From NCBI GenBank assembly GCA_009700715.1, contig WLLM01000006.1:1-16145 (forward strand): 16,145 nucleotides of DNA, in the 5' to 3' direction. Both the position numbers and the translations under genes were made by a program. A model generated the notes under the pieces. That model did not search any database, was not told where the DNA came from, and saw only the letters and a list, made by a program, of their open reading frames with translations. The stretch's first letter is position 1, and each line of letters starts with the position of its first letter. This stretch comes from Actinomycetota bacterium (GTDB lineage Bacteria; Actinomycetota; Actinomycetes; Nanopelagicales; Nanopelagicaceae). Of the stretch, positions 1 through 8,111 are shown piece by piece.

Positions 1-6
1 TGACAC
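1..6 (-). CDS. infB: Start of translation initiation factor IF-2 (partial, only the first codons)
   Basis: Only the first two codons (GTG TCA) lie inside the window, so the protein itself cannot be read. A ribosome binding site AGGAG lies at 11-15, four bases before the GTG; an overlapping ATG at 6-8 in another frame is only two bases from it and is less likely. In its own frame the GTG is preceded by a stop codon about 14 codons upstream, so a much longer start is excluded. The identity is inferred purely from gene order: rimP-nusA-ylxR is followed by infB in most bacteria. Nothing in the sequence proves it. Confidence 0.4.
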
Positions 7-10
7 ATTT

Positions 11-15
11 CTCCT
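11..15 (-). promoter_or_regulatory. Shine-Dalgarno site of the gene leaving the window (presumed infB)
   Basis: The minus strand reads AGGAG here, followed by AAAT and a GTG codon. It is one of the clearer ribosome binding sites in the window and is the evidence that a gene begins at the left edge. Confidence 0.5.
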
Positions 16-37
16 GTCTTGGCCCGCAATCTTTATT

Positions 38-53
38 CTAGATATTTATCTAG
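38..53. repeat. 16-bp perfect palindrome in the ylxR-infB gap
   Basis: CTAGATA-TT-TATCTAG is a perfect inverted repeat with 7-base arms and a 2-base centre. It lies in the roughly 145-bp gap between ylxR and the presumed infB start, about 25 bases before the ribosome binding site. It could be a protein binding site or a small AU-rich hairpin in the infB leader. No run of T follows it on the minus strand, so it does not look like an intrinsic terminator. Confidence 0.5.
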
Positions 54-107
54 GGATGCGAGCCTTAGTTGTACGACCTCATAATCTGAACGAGCTCATT
101 TGAGTTT

Positions 108-131
108 CATATCTTTCGCATCCATATCTTT
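108..131. repeat. Short direct repeat, two 9-bp copies with a 15-bp period
   Basis: CATATCTTT occurs at 108-116 and again at 123-131, separated by CGCATC. It lies just downstream of the ylxR stop codon in the gap before infB. The copies are short and AT-rich, so coincidence is possible. Apart from this repeat and the palindrome at 38-53, I see no gene, RNA or clear promoter between 7 and 151. Confidence 0.35.
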
Positions 132-151
132 AAGTTGAACTTTTTGGACTA

Positions 152-421
152 CTAGTTTTCTACCTTTAAGTGTTCATCTAAGAACGCCTTAAATTTCGAA
201 GTATCGGGCGATTGCTCCAGCTTGAAGGCTGATTTAAACGCTTTCCGATCTATCGCGATATATCCGCACTGTAAGTGGAGCCAGGCTCCCCTACCGTGAG
301 ATTTTCGGCCGATCGTTGGAGTAACTACCCCAGCAACACAGTTGACTCGCAATAGCTGCGATGGCTCTTGAGATTTTCGACAGACGATGCAGGTTCGTAT
401 CGGTTTGATACTTATTTGCAT
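152..421 (-). CDS. ylxR: YlxR family (DUF448) small RNA-binding protein
   Basis: This is a small basic protein of the YlxR/DUF448 family, encoded between nusA and infB in many bacteria. Family members bind nucleic acid, and one has been reported to bind RNase P RNA; the role here is inferred. Family signatures visible are RTCIVCR near the N-terminus (usually RTCIGCR, so the glycine is replaced by valine), LLRV, GRGAWLH, then a cysteine and the R-AF-SAF segment. The frame stays open to a TTG at 454, with other Met codons at 442 and 430. I chose the ATG at 421 because it leaves eight residues before RTC, as is usual in the family, with a weak AGAGA about ten bases upstream. From that start the protein is 89 residues. 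It follows nusA in the same operon. Confidence 0.88.
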   Translation of the reverse strand: MQISIKPIRTCIVCRKSQEPSQLLRVNCVAGVVTPTIGRKSHGRGAWLHLQCGYIAIDRKAFKSAFKLEQSPDTSKFKAFLDEHLKVEN

Positions 422-504
422 TGCAGCCATTTCTCTAACCATCAGCAAGTGCAAGGATAGCGAATCTCAGCGGAATCACCTAAATCCTTGCGTAGCGCGG
501 GAGG

Positions 505-1503
505 TTACTTAGGGGCTACAGGCGTATCGGGATGGATATCAATGCGCCAACCTGTAAGGCGTGCCGCAAGACGCGCGTTCTGTCCATCTTTACCAATTGC
601 AAGGGAGAGTTGGTAATCCGGAACAGTAACTTTGGCAGAACGTGTTGCAAGATCAACAATCTCAACTTTTGTTACCTTCGCAGGTGATAAAGCATGAGCC
701 ACAAATTGTGCAGGATCTTCGGACCAATCGACGATATCGATCTTCTCGCCATGTAGTTCTTCCATAACCGCATTGGCGCGCGAACCCATTGGTCCGATTA
801 GTGAACCTTTAGGAGAAACACCAGCGCGATGTGAACGAACTGCAAGTTTTGTGCGATGACCGGCTTCGCGTGCTACTTCCATAATTTCTACGATTCGATC
901 ATTTATTTCTGGAACTTCAAGTGCAAATAATTGCTTAACAAATGCAGGGTGGCTGCGCGAGAGCATTATCTCGGGGCCCTTCATTCCTTGTTTTACTTCT
1001 ACTACGAAGCATTTGATTCGATCACCATGGTTGTATACCTCGCCCGGAACTTGTTCTTGTGGAGGAATGCGACCTTCTACCTTGCCAAGGTTTACGTTGA
1101 TCATCTTGGGGTCACGGCCTTGTTGCACAATGCCAGAGATAACATCGCCAACAGATGCGCTGAACTCGCCAACGATTTCTGCATCATTTGTGGCACGCAT
1201 CTTTAACTTAATTACCTGTCGAACGGTCGATGTAGCAGTACGTGCAAAACCTTCAGGTTCATCACGCTCTTCGGAGATACGTTCGCCTAGTTCATTAAAA
1301 TTAGGAACCAAGATAACTATCTCACCAGTCTCGCGATCGATGCTGGCGCGCGCTTGGCGCTTTGGGGCATCAGTTTCGTAATACGCAGTCAAGACGCCGG
1401 CTTCAATCTCTTTAATCAAATCTTCTAGCGGCATCTGCTTATGAGTTGCTAGCGCGATAAGCGCATCAACATCTACCTGCCCCTTATTCATCTGAAGACT
1501 CAT
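505..1503 (-). CDS. nusA: Transcription termination/antitermination factor NusA
   Basis: NusA binds RNA polymerase and nascent RNA and modulates pausing, termination and antitermination. The 332 residues show the family layout: an N-terminal polymerase-binding domain (about 1-105), an S1 domain (about 112-182, with LGKVEGRIP), KH1 (about 187-275, GPMG loop at 237-240) and KH2 (about 280-325, GKDG loop at 304-307, followed by [16 protein letters not shown]). There is no acidic C-terminal repeat region, which is normal for actinobacterial NusA. The ATG at 1503 overlaps the end of rimP by 20 bases. A second ATG at 1491 overlaps the rimP stop region and is equally possible, since neither has a strong ribosome binding site. 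The overlap suggests translational coupling to rimP. Confidence 0.97.
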   Translation of the reverse strand: MSLQMNKGQVDVDALIALATHKQMPLEDLIKEIEAGVLTAYYETDAPKRQARASIDRETGEIVILVPNFNELGERISEERDEPEGFARTATSTVRQVIKLKMRATNDAEIVGEFSASVGDVISGIVQQGRDPKMINVNLGKVEGRIPPQEQVPGEVYNHGDRIKCFVVEVKQGMKGPEIMLSRSHPAFVKQLFALEVPEINDRIVEIMEVAREAGHRTKLAVRSHRAGVSPKGSLIGPMGSRANAVMEELHGEKIDIVDWSEDPAQFVAHALSPAKVTKVEIVDLATRSAKVTVPDYQLSLAIGKDGQNARLAARLTGWRIDIHPDTPVAPK

Positions 1504-1987
1504 CGCTCAAGGCTGAAGCTTCTTCTTTACGATTAAATTCAATTTCAACTACCGCACGTTTGATATCAGTAAAGTTGACTTGATGGGTTTTGATTCGCCC
1601 CTTGATATTTTCAACAAGCGTTGCAGTTGATTCGTTAAATTCTGTCAGGCGTCCAATCGTGACTGTTCCATCTTGCAGGGTCACTTTTACGAGACGAGTT
1701 AAGTTCTTAGTCCAATGTCGTGGCAGGGTAAGTGGTCGATCGACACCTGGCGATGTTACTTCAAGGGTAAAAGGTGTTTCGTCCATGAAGGCGGCGGTAT
1801 CAAGCAGCTCTGATATCAAGCGCGATACAACTGTGACCTGATCTAAATTAAGCGGGCTTTGTCCATCAACGATGCACGTAATAATGCGATGGTTACCGGC
1901 AGATGTATTTTGAACTTCTTCTAAATAGAAACCGGCTTCTGTAACAGCGGGTTCGATTAGTTCTGTAATTGACTGTGTCAGGGACAC
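1484..1987 (-). CDS. rimP: Ribosome maturation factor RimP
   Basis: RimP is needed for assembly of the 30S ribosomal subunit. The 167-residue protein carries the diagnostic motif LEVTSPGVDRPL at 75-86, an N-terminal alpha/beta domain before it and a C-terminal SH3-like domain after it (KVTLQDG...GRLTEF). The tail is acidic and serine-rich. The start is a GTG at 1985-1987 preceded five bases earlier by a strong AAGGAG at 1993-1998, so I am confident of it despite the non-ATG codon. It is first in the rimP-nusA-ylxR-(infB) unit. A candidate promoter lies in the 66-bp gap upstream. Confidence 0.96.
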   Translation of the reverse strand: MSLTQSITELIEPAVTEAGFYLEEVQNTSAGNHRIITCIVDGQSPLNLDQVTVVSRLISELLDTAAFMDETPFTLEVTSPGVDRPLTLPRHWTKNLTRLVKVTLQDGTVTIGRLTEFNESTATLVENIKGRIKTHQVNFTDIKRAVVEIEFNRKEEASALSDESSDE

Positions 1988-1992
1988 TTTGA

Positions 1993-1998
1993 CTCCTT
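1993..1998 (-). promoter_or_regulatory. Strong ribosome binding site of rimP
   Basis: AAGGAG on the minus strand, five bases before the GTG codon at 1987. It settles the use of GTG as the rimP start. Confidence 0.8.
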
Positions 1999-2031
1999 AT
2001 TAACTTGTTATTTAGTTTTTTGGTACACCGA

Positions 2032-2052
2032 AGTTTAGCATCGTTTTTTCAA
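2032..2052 (-). promoter_or_regulatory. Candidate promoter of the rimP-nusA-ylxR-infB operon
   Basis: On the minus strand the gap between the exporter gene and rimP contains TGC-TAAACT (2032-2040), an extended -10-like element, with TTGAAA (2047-2052) just upstream. The TTGAAA is too close to serve as the -35 of that -10. So either the extended -10 acts alone, or TTGAAA belongs to a different start with a poor -10. The gap is only 66 bp. The placement ahead of a strong ribosome binding site supports a promoter, but the match is weak. Confidence 0.35.
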
Positions 2053-2053
2053 A

Positions 2054-2839
2054 TTATCGGAGCGCCATATATGTATCGAAAGCAACTTTAAGAATTAGCG
2101 CGGCTGTGATACCCATAAAGACTTTACGCACCAGAGTAGATCCACCACGGATCGCAATCCGTGCGCCAATTAGGCCTCCAATCACATTGGCGACCGCGAG
2201 AGTTAGGCCAACTTTCCAGATAATTTCTCCATTGAAGCCAAAGACCAGAATCGCACCAGCGTTTGTCGCCACATTTACAACTTTGGCAATAGCTGACGCA
2301 GAGAGAAATGCAAAGCCCATGACTGCAACTAGAGTCAAAATTAAGAATGAACCCGTTCCTGGCCCGATGATGCCGTCATAAAAACCGATTACAAGAGCTG
2401 CGAATGCGGCGATCTTGAGGCGCTTGCCTTCGTCATGGCGCATAGATTCGATTTGGCCAAGTTGTGGGCGTTTCCAGGTGTAGATCAAAACGGCAATTAG
2501 TAGAACGACAACCAGTGGTTTCAGAACTTCAGTCGGGATTAGCGAAGCAAGTGATGCCCCACCCATAGAACCAAAGAAAGCGGGGAGCGCCATGACGCCA
2601 AGTAACTTGGAGCTGACTTTGATATTTCGGCGGTAAGTCAGAGCCGATGCGGTCGTACCGAAAATTGAAGGGACTTTATTTGTGCCGAGTACAACAACGG
2701 TCTCTGTTTTATCTAATCCAATGAGCAAAGCTGGCAATTGGATGAGTCCTCCCCCACCAGCGATCGCATCGATTAGTCCGGCGCAGAAAGCAGCCAGAGC
2801 CAGAAAGGCAAAGGTGTAGAGAGTTAGATCTGCAAACAC
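2054..2839 (-). CDS. TauE/SafE family (YfcA-like) membrane exporter
   Basis: This is a 261-residue, almost entirely hydrophobic protein of the TauE/SafE (DUF81) family. Members are proposed to export sulfite, sulfoacetate or other organosulfur anions across the cytoplasmic membrane; the substrate here is unknown. It shows the two half-repeats typical of the family: GLIDAIAGGGGL (21-32) with GTNK (52-55) in the first half, and GFYDGIIGPGTGSF (152-165) in the second. This pattern fits the YfcA subgroup. Seven or eight membrane segments are likely. The start is a GTG one base after the proS stop codon with no visible ribosome binding site, so translation probably depends on reinitiation after proS. 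I know of no functional tie to its translation-related neighbours. Confidence 0.9.
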   Translation of the reverse strand: MFADLTLYTFAFLALAAFCAGLIDAIAGGGGLIQLPALLIGLDKTETVVVLGTNKVPSIFGTTASALTYRRNIKVSSKLLGVMALPAFFGSMGGASLASLIPTEVLKPLVVVLLIAVLIYTWKRPQLGQIESMRHDEGKRLKIAAFAALVIGFYDGIIGPGTGSFLILTLVAVMGFAFLSASAIAKVVNVATNAGAILVFGFNGEIIWKVGLTLAVANVIGGLIGARIAIRGGSTLVRKVFMGITAALILKVAFDTYMALR

Positions 2840-2840
2840 T

Positions 2841-4574
2841 TTAGGAAAGTGAAGCGATTAGAGAAGTTACTGCAGAGATTGCATCACCAACTGCAACTTC
2901 AGATTTTTCGCCTGATTTGCGGTTGCGAAGTTCGATCTTGCCATCGGCCAGTGATTTACCAACGACAACAATTACTGGAATACCAATTAACTCAGCATCT
3001 TTGAATTTAACGCCGGCACTTGGATCGCGCCGGTCATCGAGCATTACTGTGACGCCAGCGGCCTCTAGCTTGGTCGCGATATCAAGTGCGGTATCGAATG
3101 GGAGATCTTCTTTGCCGGTTGCAACTATATGAACCTTTGCTGGGGCAACTTCGAGCGGCCAAACCAAACCAATCTCGTCATAACTTTGTTCAGCGATCGC
3201 GGCTACCGCACGAGATACACCGATTCCGTATGAACCCATTGTTACTACTTGTGATTTACCGTTTTGATCAAGCACGGTAAGTCCGAGTGAGTCTGCATAT
3301 TTGCGACCTAGTTGGAAGATGTGGCCAATTTCGATTGCACGATCAATAACAACTGCAGTTGCGCACTCTGGACAGGAATCGCCTTCGCGAATTTCCGCTG
3401 CTTCAACATATGCATCAGGTGTGAAGTCGCGACCATTGACCACGTTACGCGCGTGGCGATCTTTCTTATTCGCACCAGTAACCCAAGATGTTCCGGGTGC
3501 AACGCGCGGGTCGGCGTAAACAGTAATACCGAATTTTCCAGCATCTTGTGGACCGATATATCCCTTAACTAAACCGGGATGATTTGCAAAATCTGCTTCT
3601 TCAAATACACGAAGTTCTTCTACGCCAGGTAGGCCTGCTTGCAATCTCTTCAGATCAACTTCACGATCGCCAGGAACTAGTACTGAGATAGCTTTCTTAT
3701 CTGCCATCAATAGAACATTTTTCAGCGTTGAAGCACCGGTAAATCCTCCACCAAACTTCGCATTTAGAACATCAACTAGAGAATCAATTGTTGGTGTATT
3801 TGGAGTATCTAACTCTTCAAGCGCAGGAACTGCAGATGAATCTACGGCTGCAACTTTGGTAACCATCGCTTCAACGTTGGCGGCAAATCCACACTTAGGG
3901 CAAAGGACATAAGTATCTTCACCGGTTGGACATGGTGCCAAGAATTCTTCAGATTTAGAGCCACCCATTGCACCTGAAACCGCTTTTACGATGTTGTATT
4001 TAAGGTGAAGGCGATCGAAAGTGGTGATGTAAGCATCACGGTGCTTCTGATATGAAACGCCCAATCCTTCATCAGTTAAATCAAATGAGTAAGAATCTTT
4101 CATTACAAATTCGCGTCCACGGATGATGCCGCTACGTGGGCGCGCTTCATCGCGGAACTTATTTTGAATCTGATAAATAGTCAGTGGTAGATCTTTATAA
4201 GATGAATACTCGCCCTTAACCATCAAGGTAAACATCTCCTCGTGGGTTGGGCCTAATAGGTAATCTCCACCTTTGCGATCTTGCAATCTAAAGAGCGATG
4301 GACCGTACTCTTCCCAGCGATTGGTGGCTTCGTATGCCTCGCGCGGCAAGAGCGCAGGAAAATGAACTTCTTGGAAGCCTGCATTATCCATTTCCTCGCG
4401 GATGATCTTTTCAACGTTACGTAATGTGATTACGCCAAGTGGTAGCCAAGAGTAAATTCCAGCTGCGATGCGGCGGATATATCCCGCGCGTACTAATAAC
4501 TTATGGCTTGGAACTTCTGCATCGGCAGGGTCGTCGCGCAGAGTGCGAAGAAAGAGACTGGACATGCGCAACAT
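2841..4574 (-). CDS. proS: Prolyl-tRNA synthetase (bacterial type, with editing domain)
   Basis: ProRS charges tRNA-Pro with proline. The 577-residue protein is the long bacterial type. It begins with the conserved [20 protein letters not shown] segment and has LGPTHEE (107-113), class II motif 2 [10 protein letters not shown] (140-149) and motif 3 GSYGIGVSR (447-455). The insertion between motifs 2 and 3 (about 230-390) is the Ala-tRNA-Pro editing domain. The C-terminal anticodon-binding domain follows (about 475-577, with LDDR and [10 protein letters not shown]). Cysteine pairs CPKC (225-228) and CPEC (401-404) flank the insertion. The start is the ATG at 4574 with AAGG about nine bases upstream; a second ATG three codons later is possible. 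It begins 21 bp after ispG, probably in one transcript. Confidence 0.98.
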   Translation of the reverse strand: MLRMSSLFLRTLRDDPADAEVPSHKLLVRAGYIRRIAAGIYSWLPLGVITLRNVEKIIREEMDNAGFQEVHFPALLPREAYEATNRWEEYGPSLFRLQDRKGGDYLLGPTHEEMFTLMVKGEYSSYKDLPLTIYQIQNKFRDEARPRSGIIRGREFVMKDSYSFDLTDEGLGVSYQKHRDAYITTFDRLHLKYNIVKAVSGAMGGSKSEEFLAPCPTGEDTYVLCPKCGFAANVEAMVTKVAAVDSSAVPALEELDTPNTPTIDSLVDVLNAKFGGGFTGASTLKNVLLMADKKAISVLVPGDREVDLKRLQAGLPGVEELRVFEEADFANHPGLVKGYIGPQDAGKFGITVYADPRVAPGTSWVTGANKKDRHARNVVNGRDFTPDAYVEAAEIREGDSCPECATAVVIDRAIEIGHIFQLGRKYADSLGLTVLDQNGKSQVVTMGSYGIGVSRAVAAIAEQSYDEIGLVWPLEVAPAKVHIVATGKEDLPFDTALDIATKLEAAGVTVMLDDRRDPSAGVKFKDAELIGIPVIVVVGKSLADGKIELRNRKSGEKSEVAVGDAISAVTSLIASLS

Positions 4575-4595
4575 GGGCGCAACCTTATCGCGTAA

Positions 4596-5747
4596 TTACT
4601 TGACTGTGACGGAAGGTTCGCCTGAACCAACGCCAGCGGCTTCCATTTCTTCGGCCAAACGCATCGCCTCTTCGATAAGAGTTTCAACGATCATCGCCTC
4701 GGGAACGGTCTTTATAACTTCACCCTTAACAAAGATCTGACCTTTTCCGTTACCGGATGCAACGCCAAGATCTGCTTCGCGAGCCTCGCCCGGACCATTA
4801 ACAACGCAGCCCATAACTGCAACGCGAAGTGGAACGGTCATTCCTTCAAGGCCAGCTTGGACTTTTTCGGCCAAGGTATAAACATCAACTTGTGCGCGAC
4901 CACATGAAGGGCAAGAGACAATCTCCAATTTACGTTGCCGCAAGTTAAGTGATTCGAGAATTGATATTCCGACCTTAACTTCTTCAACAGGAGGTGCCGA
5001 CATTGATACGCGGATTGTGTCGCCGATGCCTTCGGCAAGGAGAATTCCAAAAGCGGTTGCAGATTTAATCGTTGCTTGGAATGCAGGACCTGCTTCTGTA
5101 ACGCCAAGGTGCAATGGGTAATCACATTTTGCAGCCAAGATTCGATAGGCGTTAACCATTGTTACGGGATCGTGGTGCTTAACTGAAATCTTTAGATCTG
5201 AAAAGCCATGTTCTTCAAATAGTGACGCTTCCCAGAGTGCTGACTCAGCAAGTGCTTCAGGTGTGGCCTTTCCGTACTTAGCCAGTAAGCGCGGATCAAG
5301 TGAACCAGCGTTAACTCCAATTCGGATTGGGATACCTGCATCCCCTGCAGCCTTAGCAACTTCTTTTACCTTGTCATCAAATTGCTTGATGTTGCCAGGG
5401 TTTACGCGAACAGCAGCGCAACCGGCATCGATTGCTGCAAAAATATATTTTGGCTGGAAGTGAATATCTGCAATAACTGGAATCTGCGATTTCTTAGCAA
5501 TCTGCGCAAGTGCATCGGCATCATCTTGGCTTGGAACTGCAACACGCACGATTTGGCATCCCGCAGCGGTGAGCTCGGCGATCTGTTGAAGGGTTGCATT
5601 TACATCTGCAGTAAGTGTGGTGCACATTGATTGCACGCTTACTGGTGATTCGCTACCGACTCCGACGCTGCCAACTTTTAACTGCTTTGTTTTGCGACGT
5701 GGGTGAAGAGGTGCAGGTGGGGCGCTAGGAATTCCGAGATCAACCAT
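4596..5747 (-). CDS. ispG: 4-hydroxy-3-methylbut-2-enyl diphosphate synthase (flavodoxin), IspG/GcpE
   Basis: IspG is the penultimate enzyme of the MEP isoprenoid pathway. It reductively opens methylerythritol cyclodiphosphate to HMBPP using a [4Fe-4S] cluster. From the ATG at 5747 the protein has 383 residues, a TIM-barrel domain ([22 protein letters not shown]) and a C-terminal cluster domain. The three cluster cysteines are C279 and C282 in SCPSCGR and C314 in [10 protein letters not shown]321 is the usual fourth ligand. There is no plant-type insertion. The frame is open to a TTG at 5765, but starting at 5747 gives the family's usual N-terminus ([10 protein letters not shown] before the PRRKT segment), so I chose it. 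The gap to rseP is about 54 bp and shows no convincing promoter. Confidence 0.97.
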   Translation of the reverse strand: MVDLGIPSAPPAPLHPRRKTKQLKVGSVGVGSESPVSVQSMCTTLTADVNATLQQIAELTAAGCQIVRVAVPSQDDADALAQIAKKSQIPVIADIHFQPKYIFAAIDAGCAAVRVNPGNIKQFDDKVKEVAKAAGDAGIPIRIGVNAGSLDPRLLAKYGKATPEALAESALWEASLFEEHGFSDLKISVKHHDPVTMVNAYRILAAKCDYPLHLGVTEAGPAFQATIKSATAFGILLAEGIGDTIRVSMSAPPVEEVKVGISILESLNLRQRKLEIVSCPSCGRAQVDVYTLAEKVQAGLEGMTVPLRVAVMGCVVNGPGEAREADLGVASGNGKGQIFVKGEVIKTVPEAMIVETLIEEAMRLAEEMEAAGVGSGEPSVTVK

Positions 5748-5801
5748 GGGGCTATTCTGCCTCAAAAATACCTAATCGGCGATTTAACCACCGTGCAAAG
5801 T

Positions 5802-6950
5802 TTAAAGATTGAGTGAAATTGGATTGAAAATATCTGCAATTAGCAGCAGAACTGTCAGCGCTGCCAAGATCACAAAGACAACTGCGGTAATCGGTGTGAG
5901 CACTTGCACATCAATTGCTGCAGGGCGTGGTCTACGACGAATCCGTGCAAAGAGCGCACGAATTTCATCTGCGATAGCAACTGCCATATGGCCACCATCA
6001 AGTGGCAAAATTGGCAGAAGATTAAAGAGGCCAACAAAGATATTTAAACTCGCCACGATCAAGATAAATGTTCCGAGGCGTTCGGAGAGCGTTAGTTCGC
6101 CACTTGCAGCTGCTTGACCAGATACTCGCGCGACGCCGACTACGCCCACGAGTCCATTTTCATCACGCTTCTCGCCACCGAAAGTCTGTCCCCAGAGCGC
6201 TGGGATTTTGGTAGGTAGTTGCACCAATGACTTTGCTGATGCAGAAGTAAAACGCCAAGTTAATTGGGCTGCAGATGTAACAGACTTTAAAGGACTGATT
6301 CGTTTAGTTCCGAATTCATTGATGATGCCAAGTACATAGCGGGATGTTCCGTCATCTATATCTGTCATGCGTGGAGCGGCGGTAATCGTTTGTTCAACTC
6401 CGTCACGTTTAATTGTGAAGGTAAGAGGTTGGCCTTTGGAGTTTCGGATCTTTAAGAGTTGATCTTGCCAATCAGTTGAAGTATCGCCATCAATTGCAAT
6501 TATTTCATCGCCCTTTTGAAAGCCAGCGGCTGCTGCCGCGCTATTTGCGGCAACTGAATCGATGACGGGTAGAACTTGGTTAACGCCCACACCTGCAAGT
6601 AATACGAAGAGAAGTAGGTAGCCAAGTACGAAATGCAGGAATGACCCTGCTCCAAGCACAATCAATTTGCGTAAAGAAGATGCGCGATAAAAGGCGCGAT
6701 CTGCTTCGCCTTCGGGCATTTCATCCCGCGGAGTCATGCCTTCGATGCGACAGTAACCGCCCGCAGGAATTGCTTTGATGCCGAATTCGGTTTCACCACG
6801 TTGGCGTGACCAGATGCGTTTGCCGAAACCCAAGAAGAATTCCGAGACGCGCATTCCGTAGCGGCGTGCTGTTAGGTAATGGCCAAACTCGTGAACCATC
6901 ACTGAGAAGAGGAGTGCGAAAACGAAGGCGAGAATTCCGATGATCTGCAT
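5802..6950 (-). CDS. rseP: Site-2 intramembrane zinc metalloprotease, RseP/M50 family
   Basis: This is a membrane-embedded protease that cleaves transmembrane substrates such as anti-sigma factors or signal-peptide remnants; the substrate here is unknown. In 382 residues it shows HEFGH (H20, E21, H24), the zinc-binding and catalytic motif inside the first membrane segment. A second hydrophobic segment lies at about 94-120, and a PDZ domain at about 122-195 (KGDEIIAIDG). The family's second catalytic motif, LPLDGG, follows with D318 as the third zinc ligand, then a last membrane segment near 352-373. A short basic stretch (RIRRRPRP) lies between the last two segments. The ATG overlaps the dxr stop codon by one base (TAATG), so the two are translationally coupled. 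In actinobacteria dxr, this protease and ispG regularly form a cluster. Confidence 0.95.
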   Translation of the reverse strand: MQIIGILAFVFALLFSVMVHEFGHYLTARRYGMRVSEFFLGFGKRIWSRQRGETEFGIKAIPAGGYCRIEGMTPRDEMPEGEADRAFYRASSLRKLIVLGAGSFLHFVLGYLLLFVLLAGVGVNQVLPVIDSVAANSAAAAAGFQKGDEIIAIDGDTSTDWQDQLLKIRNSKGQPLTFTIKRDGVEQTITAAPRMTDIDDGTSRYVLGIINEFGTKRISPLKSVTSAAQLTWRFTSASAKSLVQLPTKIPALWGQTFGGEKRDENGLVGVVGVARVSGQAAASGELTLSERLGTFILIVASLNIFVGLFNLLPILPLDGGHMAVAIADEIRALFARIRRRPRPAAIDVQVLTPITAVVFVILAALTVLLLIADIFNPISLNL

Positions 6951-8095
6951 TAACGGGCTGCTTTCTGAAGAAGTTCTGTGGCGATTGCTCGCGCATCATC
7001 TTCGATTGCACTGACATCGGCTAAATCACGCAGCGCTCCAGCAGATTTTCTTCCCAGCTTTTGAACAACATCCTCAACAGTTTCAATGATCGAGGTAAAG
7101 CCAATCTTTCCTGTAGCAAAAGCAGCTACGCATACTTCATTGGCGGCGTTAAATATTGCAGGTAATCCCCCGCCTAAAGTTCCGCAGCGGCGCGCTAAAT
7201 CAATTGCAGGGAAGCGTTCGTTATCTACCGGAGCAAAAGTCCAGGTATGTGACTGGGTCCAATCGATTGGAGCAGTTGCCGCCTTTACGCGATCTGGGTA
7301 ATTAATTGCAAAAGAGATCGGCCCCTTCATGTTTGGTGGAGATGCTTGTGCAATTGTTGATCCGTCAACGTACTGAACCATTGAGTGGATGACAGATTGT
7401 GGATGGATTACCGCTTCGATCTGCGAGTAAGGCATATCAAATAAGTAATGCGCTTCAATAATTTCTAGACCTTTATTTACTAAAGTTGCAGAGTTAATAG
7501 TTACTACTGGCCCCATAGACCAAGTTGGATGATTCAACGCTTCTTCAACTGTGATGCCAGATAAGTCAGCGCGATCACGGAATGGTCCACCGCTGGCGGT
7601 AAGAATCAATTTGGATACTTCAGTTTTCTTGCCACCCATTAAAGCCTGCCAGAGAGCCGAATGCTCTGAATCCACCGGCAATAACTGATCTGGTTTAGCA
7701 AGTGACATAACTAGATCACCACCGGCAACAAGTGATTCTTTATTTGCTAGAGCGACGCGATTTCCAACTCGGAGCGCTGCCAGCGTTGGTCCTAGCCCAA
7801 TAGAGCCGGTGATTCCGTTTAAAACAACATCGCAGGTAATCGCCGCAATTTCAGTCGATGCCAGTGGACCATCAATCACAGTTGCTTCGGGTAGCGCTGC
7901 TTTAATCTGGTCCGCGTTCTTTGCGACGCCAATTACTGCGACGTTAAATTTCTTAGCCTGCGCAATAATCAAATCAGGATTTGAACCTGCTGCAGTAATT
8001 GCAACTACGCGAAAAAGAGATGGGTTAGATTCAACAATTTCTAGCGCCTGCACACCGATGGATCCGGTTGAGCCAAGAATTACTAGATCTTTCAC
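6950..8095 (-). CDS. dxr: 1-deoxy-D-xylulose 5-phosphate reductoisomerase
   Basis: Dxr converts DXP to methylerythritol 4-phosphate with NADPH, the first committed step of the MEP pathway. Visible features (numbered from the GTG start) are the NADPH-binding GSTGSIG at 8-14, the metal ligands D142 and E144 in DSEHSA, E211 in NKGLE, the flexible-loop ASGGPF motif and the AIFNAANE segment. Length is normal (381 residues). The frame is open to a TTG at 8107, but the GTG at 8095 gives the family's usual beginning (MKDLVILGSTGSIG); neither has a clear ribosome binding site. The gene starts only 4-16 bp after the agmatinase stop. Any private promoter must therefore lie inside speB; otherwise dxr is expressed from the polyamine operon. 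It overlaps rseP by one base. Confidence 0.97.
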   Translation of the reverse strand: MKDLVILGSTGSIGVQALEIVESNPSLFRVVAITAAGSNPDLIIAQAKKFNVAVIGVAKNADQIKAALPEATVIDGPLASTEIAAITCDVVLNGITGSIGLGPTLAALRVGNRVALANKESLVAGGDLVMSLAKPDQLLPVDSEHSALWQALMGGKKTEVSKLILTASGGPFRDRADLSGITVEEALNHPTWSMGPVVTINSATLVNKGLEIIEAHYLFDMPYSQIEAVIHPQSVIHSMVQYVDGSTIAQASPPNMKGPISFAINYPDRVKAATAPIDWTQSHTWTFAPVDNERFPAIDLARRCGTLGGGLPAIFNAANEVCVAAFATGKIGFTSIIETVEDVVQKLGRKSAGALRDLADVSAIEDDARAIATELLQKAAR

Positions 8096-8111
8096 TGCAG
8101 ATACCAATTAA

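Noticed and set aside
1013..1381. Plus-strand open frame of 122 codons opposite nusA
   Set aside because: It lies entirely antisense to a well-supported nusA with all its domains. The peptide is low-complexity (rich in Ser, Arg, Pro, Thr) with no recognisable motif, and it has no ribosome binding site.
5748..5801. Promoter between rseP and ispG
   Set aside because: A TTGCAC on the minus strand could serve as a -35, but the sequence about 17 bases on (TTAGGT) is a poor -10. I do not consider it supported.
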